Positions 35,301-47,659 of a stretch of DNA of 64,000 nucleotides are shown one piece after another (within the stretch, counting starts at the first letter, position 1; every line of letters begins with the position of its first letter). The position numbers and the translations under genes were made by a program. The stretch covers positions 8,922,501 to 8,986,500 of the forward strand of contig CP141146.1 in the NCBI GenBank assembly GCA_035235625.1. The letters are read 5' to 3'. Source of the stretch: Saururus chinensis (Eukaryota; Streptophyta; Magnoliopsida; Piperales; Saururaceae). The notes beneath the pieces were generated by a model that ran no database searches, was not told the origin of the DNA, and worked only from the letters and a program-made list of their open reading frames with translations.

Positions 35301-38300
35301 CAAGGCAGAACTGACCATCTTCTTCCTTTCGCAAATTCAAACCGAAACACCATTGATAATACTTCAAATCAACATCTAACACCCTAATCATCATCAAAAG
35401 ACCTTCATGACTTCCAGAATGTTAAACCATATCATAATAACACAAACCCTAAGAAATCAGGATTAAATATTTCCATTTTCTAATCATGTCATTAACACAC
35501 TAAATCAAGTAACTCCATTCGAAATAAGCCAAAAATCAAGAGTTTTACCATAGATAAACTGAAATTTCAAAGATCCATTACCTTATCACTTGATTAAGCT
35601 CGGATTTGAGGGTCACCCTTCTTGAAAACCTTACAAAAACATAGAGTTTGGATTAAACTCCATTAAAAATTGATTTACCAAAGAAATCCCTAATTAAAAC
35701 TTAGATCTAGGGCTTGTTGAACATAAAAATCGAATTTTGAAAGTTAGGGTTTGTAGTAAAACACAAATCAGTAGTTTTTGATGTCCAAAAACGAATTAAA
35801 ACAAGGGGGAAATGGTAGATTTAGAAGAGAATAAGAAGAAAGCTAGGGTTTAGTGTTTAATTAGAGTAGGCTTACCTTAAGCACCTTCTAATTTGGGCCT
35901 AATTGGGGATTAGGCCTGACCTCTCCTCCTTAGCCTATCCCAAAAATAGAAATGGCTCAGGTTTGACCTTTTATAGTAAGGGTTGGGGTATGCATGGGTA
36001 AGTTATGAGGTGTAAATAGGAAAAGTAGGCTAAAAGTGGGTATTTTGCAAATTTGAGCACTAATTAAGTCTAAGAAAATTTCAAAAATTTTTGTATGACC
36101 TTAAGTAGATATCTAGGTTTATTTGACCCAAAAACCAAAATTTTGATAGTGGGGCCCACAGGGGTCCCGCCAAAACCTTAATTTTTGAGAAAATAGTGAA
36201 AATTCAAAAAAATCCCAAAAATTCACATTTGTTTTAAAATCACTTAAAACCACTAATCTTAAAGTTGATTTTGGCTAAAACCATCATAAATACTATTTAT
36301 TCATGAAACCACCGATTAAATCAGAAAAAGCGTTAATCTCATGATAACCGACAATTAAAGAGAACAAAAACCAATTTAGAGATGAGGGTCCTTACAGTGT
36401 ATGTCTGACGTATGTATGCATGTGCTAGTGATGACTAGCGTGTATGTTTGACGTATGTATAAATGTGTATGTATGCACTAGTCATGGCCAATGAGCATGT
36501 TTGTAAGCTGCGTATGTATGACCGTATGTGTAAATTATATGTATGTGTGAGATATACATATGTATGATAGCTTTTTGCCTATGATATGGATATGTGTAAG
36601 TGTATGTGGGTAGAGGTATGGGCAATGGACAGTAAGAAGTGACAGAAGTTTGGTCTGGATTTGGATATGGATGTGTAAGCGTATGACATATGACAGAGGA
36701 TAAGAGTATGACGGGCAAGGATTAGAATGGATCGGTTTGGGTTGGATTGTATGTTGGGCGATTGTCAGACAGTAAGAGTGTGCATAATTGTACAAACATA
36801 ATGTACAGATTATGAAGTGAAAAGTAAGCATAATAAGTGAGATATAAGTAAAAAGGTGACAACTGGGTTAGCTCTGAGGAGCTTCATTTGAGGATGTCAG
36901 TGTAAGATGTTTTGGCCATAAGATGGATGGCGAAGTATGTAAGACTGTAAGGGTTTGATGTATGATGAGTTTTGTCCATGATGTGGATGGGTAAGTGAAG
37001 TCTGCTGCCCTGACGAATTTGGGTTTCGATCGGGCTCAACTTCAGTTTGATCAGTCGAGGACTATGAGTTTGTGTGGCATAATTGTACCGCATAATTTAC
37101 TTAATTCAAACTTGAATTATAAGCAAACTAATGATAACATTGTGAGTTTGAGACCTGAGGGTTCGACGGATTAAGTTCCGTGTTTGGGCTAGCCGGTAAT
37201 GAGTTGGCCGAGCATTTTTCATGTCTTGCCATGGTGTTTATCTTGCGGGATGTTGTCTGTGTGCTGTCTAGAGCACTGGACGTCTGATGCTCTGTTGAGA
37301 GCGACATATGTTTCCGATTTGGTCTGCGTGCTGTATAAGCCTAGACGTTTGATGCCCTGTTGAGAGCGATGTACGTTCCGACTTTGTCTATGTGTTGTAT
37401 AAAGCCCATACGTTTGATGCTCTGTTGAGAGCGATGTATGTTTTCGATTTGGTCTGTGTGTTGTATAAGCCCAGACGTTTGATGCTCTGTTGAGAGCGTT
37501 GTATGTTTCCGCCCAAGAGTGGCACTGTATGTTTCTGCCCAAGTGGCACTGTATGTTTTCTGCCCAAGAGTAGCATTGACACTATAAGACCAATTATGGT
37601 GGGCAATTCTTTGGCACTATAAGACCCATTATGGTGGGCAAATTCTCTGGCACTATAAGACCCATTATGGTGGGCAATTCTATGGCACTATAAGACCCAT
37701 TATGGTGGACAACTGTATGACCCCTTATGTGTGGGTGTTTATGTTTGCGCGCTTAGGTAAGTAGTATCATGGACCTACTCTTACCTGTTTGATCCAATGC
37801 CCCATAAGCATTGGTGTGCCTTACCTTCGAAAAAGTCCATGGTGTCTAGTCACTCCCTGGAGGTTAAGGTGTTGCCCCAGTGGCATTCTTTTCCTTTTCA
37901 ATGCTGGAGCTTATTAATTGTATTGAGCTTCAGTGGTCGTTGATATATGTACGATTATGTGTATGAGTACGACTGTATGAGTGTGAGCATGACTGTAAGT
38001 GTATGAGTATGAGCACGACTGTAAGCGTATGAGTATGAGCACGACTATAAGTGTATGAGTATGAGCACGACTGTAAGCGTATGAGTATGAGCACGACTGT
38101 AAGAGTATGAGTACGATTGTGAGAGTATGTTTCTGAGTAAGACAGTAAGTGTGATTTTGTGTAAGCTGTACGAGTAAGGTCATACGAGTATGATTATACG
38201 TGTAAGGTCGTACAAGTATGCATATATTATATGAGTATGCGTACGATGGTACAAGTAAGTTTGTAAGACCCTGGATAAGGGTGCTTGTGTAAGTTTAATT

Positions 38301-39083
38301 TGATGACATGATTTTGGCACGATGGTGCCTTTGGTATGATTTTGGCACGATGGTGCCTTTAGTATGACTTTGGCATGATGGTGCCTTTAGTATGATTTTG
38401 GCATGATGGTACATTTGGTATGTTTGTATGCGTTTGAGCATGATATTGATATGCCTATCTGCTTCATGTTTGAGTTGCATGAACGCATGTATTTATGAAC
38501 TTATTGAGTTCACCGTTTGGGTTTTCCCCTACTGGGTATTTTCCTACTGAGTATGAAAATACTCACCCTACTATTTTTAGCCCCATTGCACTGGAGGTTT
38601 TGCAGGTTGTGCGGAGAGCTCCTGGAGATGGATGCTCATTTCAGCGGTGGATTGATTCCCGTTGACTCAGGTATATGCTTGACTCACTGCGAGTTTATTT
38701 GTGCCACGATCCGATGTATTGAGTGAGATGAGAAGTTAGATGTTTATCATTCTAGACTTTCATTTGGATTAGTCTGTGGACTGTTATGGTACTTGTACTC
38801 AGGGATGCCTGGGAGGGATTTGTATTTAAAGTCTATAATCATAGCAATTTATTCGTACGTGTGTTTTCGAGTAGCGCCTGATGATATTTGCTTTGGCCGT
38901 ACGATGTTTAATCGTATGATGAAAATATTTAGATGAAAAATAGATATTTAGTGTTTTAAATTATAAACTGTTTTATCAGGTTTTGATTTCGTCATTTTTC
39001 CTCCGATTTACAGACGTTATATTACAAAAATTTTCCGTGAATTTTATGGAAAATGTATGAAAAATCTCAAGCGTTACACATAC

Positions 39084-40083
39084 ACTATCAAAAACCCATC
39101 AAACCTTCCAGAACACTAATTTAAACCTTCTAAGACAAAACCCCAAAAAATCGAAGTAAAAGATTAATATTTATTAAACTTACCATTAGAGGTCAAATCA
39201 AGCAAATCTCATTCAAATAAAATCATAAAAAATGAGATTTTTACCACTCAAAGCTGAGATTGAAGAACCCATTACCTTTCCTTGTTGATTTGGGTTGGAA
39301 TGAACCTTCAATCTCCTCCAACACATTCCAAAAACACGATTTTAAGTTAACATACAACTAATCTTGATTTAGCTTTGAAAAACCAAAAGTAAACATTAGA
39401 TTTAGGGTTTTAGAAGCATAAAAACTAAAATTTGAAGATTAAGGCTCGGAGAAGAGAGGTAAAACAATAGTTTTATGTCTTCAAAACTGATTGAAAAGAT
39501 GGGGGAAGTCAAGTTCAAAAAGAGTTTAAGAAAAACCTAGAGATTTAAGCTAAACTCACCTCTAATTGTTTCTTTTTTTAGCCTAATCGGGGTTTAGGCT
39601 TCCAAATCTCCTAGCTAAATTTATTCCTAAATGAGAAATGACACAACCCTTTCATTTTATAGGAGGGGTTGGGCTATACCTAATAGAAATGTGGGGTAGA
39701 AATAGAATTTTTAACTGAAATTAGAAAATTTGACAATTTAATCTGAAATTTGGTCTAAAAAAATTCTAAATTTTTTTATAGTGTCTTCCATTGATATCTG
39801 AGGCATTTTAGTCCAAAAAGCTTAATTTCGTCGATGGGGCCTACATGGGGGTCCCGCAAAACCTTAATTTTTAGAAAATTGGTAAAAATTTTAAAAAAAT
39901 ATCAAAATTCAGGTTTGACCCAAAATCACTTAAAACTAATAATTCTGAAGTTGGTTTTAATTAATACATTCAAAAACTTATTTATTTTTAAAAATCACCA
40001 AATTTAATCAAAAAACACTTAAACTATACGATGACCGATAAATAATTATTAAAATAAACCGGTTTAAGATGAGAGATATTATA
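39084..40083 (-). mobile_element. Old LTR copy E' (second part)
   Basis: Collinear with 35395-36398 of LTR E, including GGGGCCYACA.GGGGTCCCGC, AAAACCTTAATTTTT and AAAATCACTTAAAAC. The right end is worn (..GATGAGAGATATTATA against ..GATGAGGGTCCTTACA in E). Confidence 0.7.
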
Positions 40084-40163
40084 TTAGTACTGGACCTTCT
40101 CGCCCATGTAGGCGAAGGGGCAATTTGTCCAATCGTAGCTGCAATTGTGGATGCAACACTTGA

Positions 40164-40224
40164 CCTTGAACTCATACATGCGGAACTCATCACAGGCATA
40201 TGTTCCACATGTATAAGTTCAAGG
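40164..40224. repeat. Hairpin with 23-bp arms (21 of 23 paired)
   Basis: Arms 40164-40186 (CCTTGAACTCATACATGCGG..) and 40202-40224 with a 15-base loop. A further GCAAC/GTTGC pairing lies six bases outside, so the imperfect stem may extend to about 80 bp. Overlapping open frames on both strands here follow from the inverted symmetry. It could be a foldback element or a small-RNA precursor. Confidence 0.65.
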
Positions 40225-40700
40225 TTAGCCGTTGCATGTGCGGTCACAACCATAACTAGACTGACATCCTTTTCACCCACTCGGATGAGAAGCGAGCCGC
40301 CAAGACCCCCGCCTCCACAACTACTCAACCGACCTATGCCCCGACTTCCGCTACACCACCACTTGCCCCCCCTTACAAGGTCTGCAGATTCGTCTATCCC
40401 CTTGCCAATTCTGATTCCTCCCCCTCTCCCCACCCATCATGCTCCTTCCTAGTAGTCATGGCTACCTCTTCTCCAACCTCCAGCCTCATGGGTTTGTCCC
40501 GTTTCTCGCCACTGTTGACTCCGCCGAGTTGAGTGGACTACAAGGCCCTATTTGCTGATCTTGTGAACTCAATGGAGGCCACGGATCACTATGTCGTCGT
40601 GCTTCTCCAATGCCAGCAACACTCATTCAGATTGTTCAAGCGTAAAGTATATAACACATTTGACCACATGGATTCTGCTTTATCGTTGTGCATTTATTAG

Positions 40701-41019
40701 CTAAGTGACAAAGTACGAGTAGGGGTCAAGTATAGATAAAAATGATAAAAAAATATAAAATAAATATAAAAATTAACTAAAATATAAAAACTAAATTCCT
40801 TTTAGAGTAGAACTATCCATAAGATTTTGTATACCAAAATAAAAGAGAAAAAAATATATTATATAGAAAAATTATGTATTAAACAAAACAATACATATAA
40901 AACAGGAAAATTGTGTCCTATTAAAAAAAATAATTATTACGGGGTATAATACAGCTAGAGGAAAAAACACACCATATGCACATATAAAAAGCATATAAAA
41001 CTTGTACTTTGTCACTTAG
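40701..41019. mobile_element. Small TIR element, about 320 bp
   Basis: CTAAGTGACAAAGTACGAGT (40701-40720) is repeated inverted at 41000-41019 with one difference. The interior is AT-rich and non-coding. No target duplication was identified, and the true ends may extend about 10 bp further. Confidence 0.6.
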
Positions 41020-44000
41020 TTCATCGGTGAATAAACAACCAACTCCATATTGATGGCGGATGAAGAAAGATTTAGTTATGATGTTCATTTTCTTGGTTAT
41101 CCTGGTTTAAAAGTATGCCAGGTTGTGTATGAGGGAGCCTAGGTGTGGTATGGGAGTCCCTCCTCTTCTGTTGTAGATGTTTATGTGGAGGACTTCAGAG
41201 GTGTAACTTGTCTAAGACTAATATAAGCACACACACAAAATAAAACAAAAAAAATAAAAAGTGGGGCAACTCGGCATAAGTAGGTGCAACAACGAGGAGT
41301 GGAGGTTCGACATAGACTAGGAAAAGTGGTAAAGATTTTCCCCTTTGCTCATCAATATATCATCATTGAAATTAAAATATAGGCTTACATATAACAACAA
41401 AAAGATAACTTTAAATTTCAAAAATATAATATTAGCACTTAATCTGGGACTTAAACCGAACCATCTCACCAAATAATTGTAATTCTGATGTTTAAGTTAA
41501 AGTGTAATTCATTAGAGAATTTATATATATCAAATTGAACAGCCACATCCTTTCGAAGTAAAAAAATAAATAAAAAACAACGATTATTTTTCTAATTTGC
41601 CTTGACTAAATGCACCGTTCTTATCAAGTAACTTCATAGATAGTATAGGCCAACATGGCCTTCTACATTAGTATAAAGTCATCTTCAATAATTTAAGCAT
41701 CTGGTGGAGAAATTTCAAAAAGTAGGCAACAAGATGTAAGCTGGGAGCAATGACTAACTTGTGGGTGGAGAAGATTCTCGTAGAAAGACGTGGTCCTGTA
41801 ATCGTCATCATGAGAACATCTGTTTGCTGCCTTTTTCCTGTTTCACAAAGACATGAGTTGGGGGACAATACAAGGCCGGTGAAATCGCTTTTACACTCTC
41901 CATAGGAGAAGAAGAAAAGGGGAATTTCTAGTTGGTGAGCAGTCAGTGTTAACAAAGCCCTTGCCGACAGGGGGTCCTGTCCCTCCAACCATGGCAAGCT
42001 AATCCCATTCTCACCACTACTAAGTCGTAAATACTCATAGCTAACCTTTTTATCTCCCCCTTGCCATGGATGATGTGCATATGGGATTTATTTATTTTTA
42101 CTGTGGTGGGAGTGAGATTTACTAGTTACTGTGCAGCGAAGACAGGAGAAAAGGTGTTGAATTTGACATGTTTTGCAAGAGAAAGGGTGGAGTAGGCCAG
42201 AGCTCAAAACTTGCCTTTTGGGTTCCTATGATAAGGGGAAATGATGGTTATGGCTACTGAAGAAATCTACTGGGATTGCCATCTGCATGTAAAGGGGGGT
42301 GGAGGGTATCCAGCAACAGTACTGGGGCTGCCTTTACTAATTACAAAAGAGGATATCCAATGTGCCGTATGATGTGCTGGAAGATATGGAAAAAAAGACA
42401 GCTTTCTACCCTTTTTTTTACTTTTCAGTCTTCTTTCTCCTTTTTACATTTTCCCCACAGACTGCTACAGCATTTACCAAATAAATGCTTGTAAAACTGA
42501 CATTCTATTCAGCCTGACTTGATAACAAAAGAACAAAAAAAGATATAAATATGCTAATAACTGTGTAAGAGGGCCATTGTGATCTAGTGTGGTTAGTTGT
42601 ATAATATACAACATTACCAAGTTTTGCTGACAGTAGCACTGTAACTGGGACTTTTCTGCTGCAGGAACACTGTCGTCTACGTTTTGGGCTTCTTCAACAA
42701 CTTGCCTGCTTCTAGCTCTTGTGAATGAACTTTTGTATCAATCTGGGAAAAGCATGGGACGCACCTTTATGTTTTAAACACATGATTAAAAGTTAAAAAA
42801 AAATGGAGCGTAAGTTTCAACTCCTGAACGGCTTGGGGAATATGGTAATGTTTAGAAGATAAGTCACCTAAAGATGATTTCAAAGGGAGAGGAGGCCCAC
42901 CAGGTACACTTTTTCTCTGACCAGTACAAGAGCACTGAGGTGGACATCCACTGCTTCGATGGTAGGGCCGTCGGCAGCCCCAGACACGACGAGAAAAAGG
43001 AAAGCAATTGATATAAACCAGCTACAAAGATCCCTTCCCCTCCCCTTCCAAATTTCTAACGAGGTTGACCCTGATTTGCACCACCTGGTTCGCCATCCAC
43101 CCAACAATTCAAAACCTTCCCCTATAACAAAATCCTCATATCTCACCGCACTTTTCTTTTTACATCACATCTGGGTTTCAAATCAATCTTATTTTTCTCC
43201 CCGGAGCTTCTATTTCAAGTTATCCCTTCAGTGTCAAGAAAGTACATATCTCTCAAGAGTTTCCTACTTTCCTCTTTTCTTTTCTTCCGTTTCTGTAGTA
43301 GGAATGATTCGAAGTTCTTCTCCCCCCACAATGAGTTTCACAACATCCCTTTTGTAGTGCTGTAACTAGAGACATAATATTAAGCAGAAGTTGCCCTTCT
43401 ACACAAGCAGAGGCAGGACAGATGAGTTACAGTGTGTAACTCTTGACTGCAAATAAATCCCGCTGGAAATTCTGACAAGAACCGAAAGCAGAACATCACA
43501 ACTAATCAACAGCAATAAAATCTGTTTTGTTGTTCGGCTGCAATTTTGAGAAGATTAGGGGCATAGCATGGTCCATGCTGGGACTGCTGCCGGTTTCTAA
43601 TGCTTTCATTTATGTAGTTAAAGGGCACCTGTACTTGCACGCAGACAAAGCATTTAGCAAACTATCAATTGTCAACAAGATGACTTAACACATTGAATTT
43701 AAATTTCATCAAAAGAGGTCTACAACTGAAAAGGCTTAGCAATTTTGTGTCAGTTCAATTTTTCCAGATATGACAAACCGAACATGTGAAAAAGAAAATT
43801 GGTGTCATAACACAGAAAAGAGGAGAAATGATTTGGATCCCCTTTTGCAAAAGATAAACGATTGTCAGTTCAAATCAGTCGTCATAAAGGATGATGATTT
43901 GAATTATATCAGACCGGAAAAGTGCTTTGAGAGGAAACCGTGAGCTCTTATAATGGTTAGTGAGCACTGATGCACCAAACAAATGCATTATAAGGAAGCA

Positions 44001-44858
44001 CAAGGACTCACATGTCGAGAAAGCAAATATTAAATGTATGAATTCTGATGTTGATTCCCTACATTTCACGCAAGCATTCCCCAACAGACACAATGTAGGT
44101 TAAATTAAAACTGAGAAGAGCATTCTTCATCAGACCTTTTCTCATTAAGCACACACTTCTCTCACCCAAATGTGAGAAAAGCATTTCAAAGTTCCAGCCT
44201 TATGACAGGGAAAAAAAGATGCAAGACTAGCTAGTATGACGAAATTTCCTTACCAGCCTGTCTAAATAGGAGGATCAGCAAGCATATAAAACTTAAATTA
44301 TTATTACGACATGTCCAAATCAACTTAATATGTATGAGAAAGAATCCATACTGTCACGATTTGCTGAAGTCCATACCTGCATGCAAAAACAGAATAAAAA
44401 TTGAAGATGATCAGCCCCAAGACCAGCAGCTTCTGAACTAAAGAGCAGTTCTCTTCTTCTTCTTCTTCTTCTTTTTTTTTCTGACAATACGAGCAATTCT
44501 CTTTCATTATATAACTGATTCGATACAATGTAGAAAGGTCAATGCAATATATATTCTTTTCATTTCTATCATCAAACATCTATAATCTTGTAAACAAGAG
44601 TTTCTTCTGCAAACTCAACAACAATCCCAAAAGAGTGGCTTCACAGGGGCGGGAAGACTTTCAAATTCACAAGAGAAGCCATACGTCAAGAATGCCCATT
44701 CCCATTCCATTGAAACAGCCCCAAGTAACACCCACAAAATCTATATCTGATTGAGATTCAAGTAACAAACTACAACAGCAATAACACAAAAAAACAAAAA
44801 GGATAAGAAGTGAAAAGAATGTAATAATCCTACAAATGCAATTCTACATGGTGAAATG
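41020..44858. other. Low-repeat region without a recognised gene
   Basis: No LTR or MITE ends were recognised. Open frames at 41668-41997 (-), 42959-43357 (+), 42880-43146 (-) and 43875-44093 (-) have no recognisable domain. A (TCT)n run lies at 44455-44480. The last few hundred bases are probably the 3' UTR of the gene at 44859-47184. On the minus strand a TTTTTGCATGCAG|GT acceptor-like site near 44380 allows, but does not prove, a spliced transcript. Confidence 0.4.
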
Positions 44859-47184
44859 TTACATTGAGGAAGCATCCACAAAGACTTCATTAAGCACATC
44901 GCTTCCCTCACCGTTTGCAAACAGCTCTACATCCTTCTCTTCCTCGTTTGAGAAGTCCCGCCGCTCAAGCTTCGCATTTGCTGCAATAAACATCATCTTC
45001 TGCACTCGTTCCATCCCTGCTCTTGATTGCCCCTGGGCATAAACACACCTCAACAAGGACCAATTGCATTTGAAACCACAAGATGTAGCATGTAAGAAGA
45101 TCAACCTCACTGCCACCTTCCCCAGTGCCTTGAATTCACTTAAACAAGTCTCCCACACTAGCCTACTACTCTGCGGGTTCGCGATCTTCAGTTTCCCTGT
45201 CATTGGATCACGCTGCTTCACCTGCACTGCCTGTGCATACAGTGGGTCCAGCCCCTCCGACCGCCACTTCATGAGTTCCATCAGGGCAATGTGAGCCTCC
45301 TCCCTCGAAACCAATCGAGTGATCAGCTTATCCACATCCTTCTCCTGCTCAGGACTCAAGCGTTTGAATGGTGGGAGATATTTGCCACTGCTATCTTTCA
45401 TCAGATACAGTGGATCGAGAATAAATGCAGCTGCCCAGGCCGGATGATAATTCTTCCTAAACCTCCTATCCACAATCTTCTCCACAGGTCCCTCTGCAAC
45501 ACTGAATTTCCCACACCAATCCTTGATCTCCCCCCTGAGCTCCTCCCACAAGGGCAGGCATTGCCCCACGAGAGGCCGCTCCCCCTCCATCTCCGTGGCC
45601 CTTGCCCTCACCATCTTCACCAGCGAATGCACTGCCTCCAGTTCAGTCCAAAACCCCACATCCCGGATCATCTCCCCCACCTCCCTCGCCGTGGAATCCT
45701 CCCCGGAGGCTGCCTTATACGACTCGTCCATCACCGCCAATTGCAGCGCCCTTCCCGAGCCCCACACATCCTCAACCATTGCAAAAACTGCCATGAAATC
45801 ACCTCTATCGCCTCCGTCATCGGGCGGGGACATGTGGAGCAGGGCCGAGTAGTCGAGCTCCTGCAGTTGGTATTTGTGGAAGGTGCCCATGATCTCGGGG
45901 TGAGTGTTGAAGAGGTTACAAAGCTTGTAGCAGTTGCCGGCCACGGTTTTGAACAGGGGAAGCTCCCTACTCAGGTCCTTGATCAGGCTGATCATCCCCT
46001 GCAACTGGCAGGGAAGGTTCACCATCCAGTGGTGCTGGTTCTCCAAATTCCTCAAGGCCTTGGCTTTGTATCTGTCGGCCACGATTCCGACACATTTCTC
46101 CGATACCGACCCGAAAATCCCCGCTACGGACTCCCGGAGCACCTCCTCGGCGTACTCCGATGGCGCCCGCCCGGCGCCGACGAAGACCGCCCTGCGGAAC
46201 ACGCTGGTACCATTTGGCAGGTTCACAGTCAAATTTACCAGCTTGTCGGCCGCGGGAGGGGAGGCAACGGGATACGTGCAATTCCACCCGTCTGAGGCGA
46301 CCTGGAAGAACTTTGCGTCGCGGATTTTGGCTTCCGCGTCGGCGCGGGCCTCTTCGTAGCGGGAGTCTAGGCGGAGACCGGCGAGCTCGCGGCGGGAGAC
46401 CGGGGGGAGGCCCACCTGAGCGAGGAAGGCCCGAAACTTGGGGTGGTCGAGGGAGGAGAGGGAGACAGCGCCGCCCGACTCGTAGAGCCAGTCGGCAAGG
46501 AGACCGACCGCGGCGTCTACTTGCGCCCGGCTTAGAGCCGGGCCTGGAGAGGTCTTCGGGCTCTTGAGCCGCTTCACGCTGTCCTCCAGCATCGCCAGCG
46601 CCCCGAGGTCCTCCTTTCCCCCGGACAGCACCAAGGTGTGCGGCGGCAGGAGCGGGGCAGCGGCAGTGGTGATGGCGTAGGTGGCGTCTGGGGGGCAGAA
46701 GCGGGACGGGTCCACCACCGCCAGGGGTGTCACCTGGTAGGACGCGGAAGCGGCACCGGCGGCGCCACCACGCTTGCGGGAGGAGGGCTGGGGAGGGGGC
46801 GGAGGCAGGGCGAGGGAAGGGAGGGGCGGGCGGGGGAGGCGGGGCGGAGGAGAAGTTGGGGCACGTGCCGCGCTTGAGGTGCTCGGAAGCAGTGCGGGAG
46901 GGGTTGGAGGCGGAGAAGGTGGCGGCGCAGAGGGCGCAGCGGAGCTTCACGACCTTGGGCCGGCCCGTGTCGGCGTTGTGGACCAATATAGGCTCCAGAT
47001 GGGCCCAATACCATGCTCCCTTCCCCTTGATGGCCTTACTCCTCACCGTCACCAGCCCCTCGTATCGCTTATGCGCCGCCTTCGCCGTCAAGTCCTCCAC
47101 CTCCCCTCCTCCTCCTCCGCCCGACCCCGCTGCGGTCACGACGTCAACGGCGGCAGTGGTCGCGGCGGCGTTGGCCGTAGCCAT
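44859..47184 (-). CDS. hAT-transposase-derived BED/DUF659 protein (At1g12380-like), one apparent frame change
   Basis: Presumably a nuclear DNA- or protein-binding factor of a plant family domesticated from hAT transposase; no function is shown by the sequence. The start MATANAA at 47184 is followed by an Ala-rich stretch, EDLTAKAAHKRYEGLVTVRSKAIKGKG, and a BED-type zinc finger (CALCAATFSASNPSRTASEH with C-x2-C-x15-H-x5-C). A proline-rich linker leads into KRGGAAGAASASYQVTPL, VVDPSRFCPP, a DUF659-like block (ASDGWNC) and a hAT C-terminal-like end (AVRLIFLHATSCGFKCNWSL). Codon phase differs by one base between the zinc-finger part and the part after about 46790. The switch lies within a C/G homopolymer-rich linker (about 46790-46850), and both sides are conserved. 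Total length of about 774 codons suits the family. It may be a consensus error in the homopolymer or a real lesion. No intron fits the gap. Confidence 0.85.
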
Positions 47185-47600
47185 CCCTGACTAAACACTA
47201 CAACCACTACTACTACCTTCTTATTCCTTCTCTTCACTCTGCTTCCATGGTCCCTCACGGGGAAATTGGATTCAGCTGACATTTAACCGGAGGAAGCCGG
47301 CGCCGGCGGCCAAAATCGCCGGCTTTCCATGCTGGAAGCCGGCGATCTCGAGCAGACCCACAAGCTGAGGAGATGGACTACTAGAGCCAATAGCTATCTA
47401 GGCAGTAGTAGTACCTATTCTTGCTTTGCTGAGCTCCTCCTCAGCTGCCTCCCACTGCTTCTTCCACCTCTGTCTCTGCCTGTTGGGCTAATACTAATTC
47501 CTCACACTTTTTTGCCTCTGTCTCTCACTCACTCCCTTTCCAAAGCAAGTGCAAGGAAGGGGACAGGGAAAGTTGGAGTAAAATAAAGGGTAGAGAAAGA
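47185..47600 (-). promoter_or_regulatory. 5' leader/promoter side of the hAT-derived gene
   Basis: GC-rich GCCGGCGCCGGCGGCC repeats near 47297-47345 and a pyrimidine-rich tract (47430-47480, seen as purines on the gene strand) lie just upstream of the start codon. No exact start site is identifiable. Confidence 0.4.
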
Positions 47601-47659
47601 GAGAAAAGAGGGTAGGAGTCTCCTGTTTCCCCTTGGCATGAATTGCAAAACTACTTAGT

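Larger units (their letters stand above)
31180..36398 (-). mobile_element. Solo LTR E (about 3,382 bp without its insert), nested in LTR C
   Basis: Left end TGTCACGCCCCGG, right end GGGTCCTTACA, exact 5-bp duplication GTGTA (31175-31179 and 36399-36403). Read on the minus strand it begins TGTAAGGACCC and ends GGGGCGTGACA, with an AAACTCACCCCTC hairpin about 490 bp from its end, so minus is the likely sense. It contains two tandem arrays (33662-33905 and 35118-35300) and itself hosts LTR G at 31484. No gag/pol-like sequence. Confidence 0.85.
28670..39078 (+). mobile_element. Giant solo LTR, copy C (5,185 bp without its insert)
   Basis: Inverted relative to A and B: begins TGTAAGGTCCCTGATTTTT and ends GCGTTACA. 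Flanks CATAT (28665-28669) and CATAC (39079-39083) agree at four of five bases. It carries the GC-rich module (about 28930-30060) shared with A and all five tandem arrays. Array 5 was split by the insertion of LTR E at 31180-36398. It lies within the older copy E'. No coding sequence for retroviral-type proteins. Confidence 0.85.

Noticed and set aside
41668-41997. 109-codon open frame on the minus strand
   Set aside because: No recognisable domain, splice context or family resemblance; left as part of the unassigned region.
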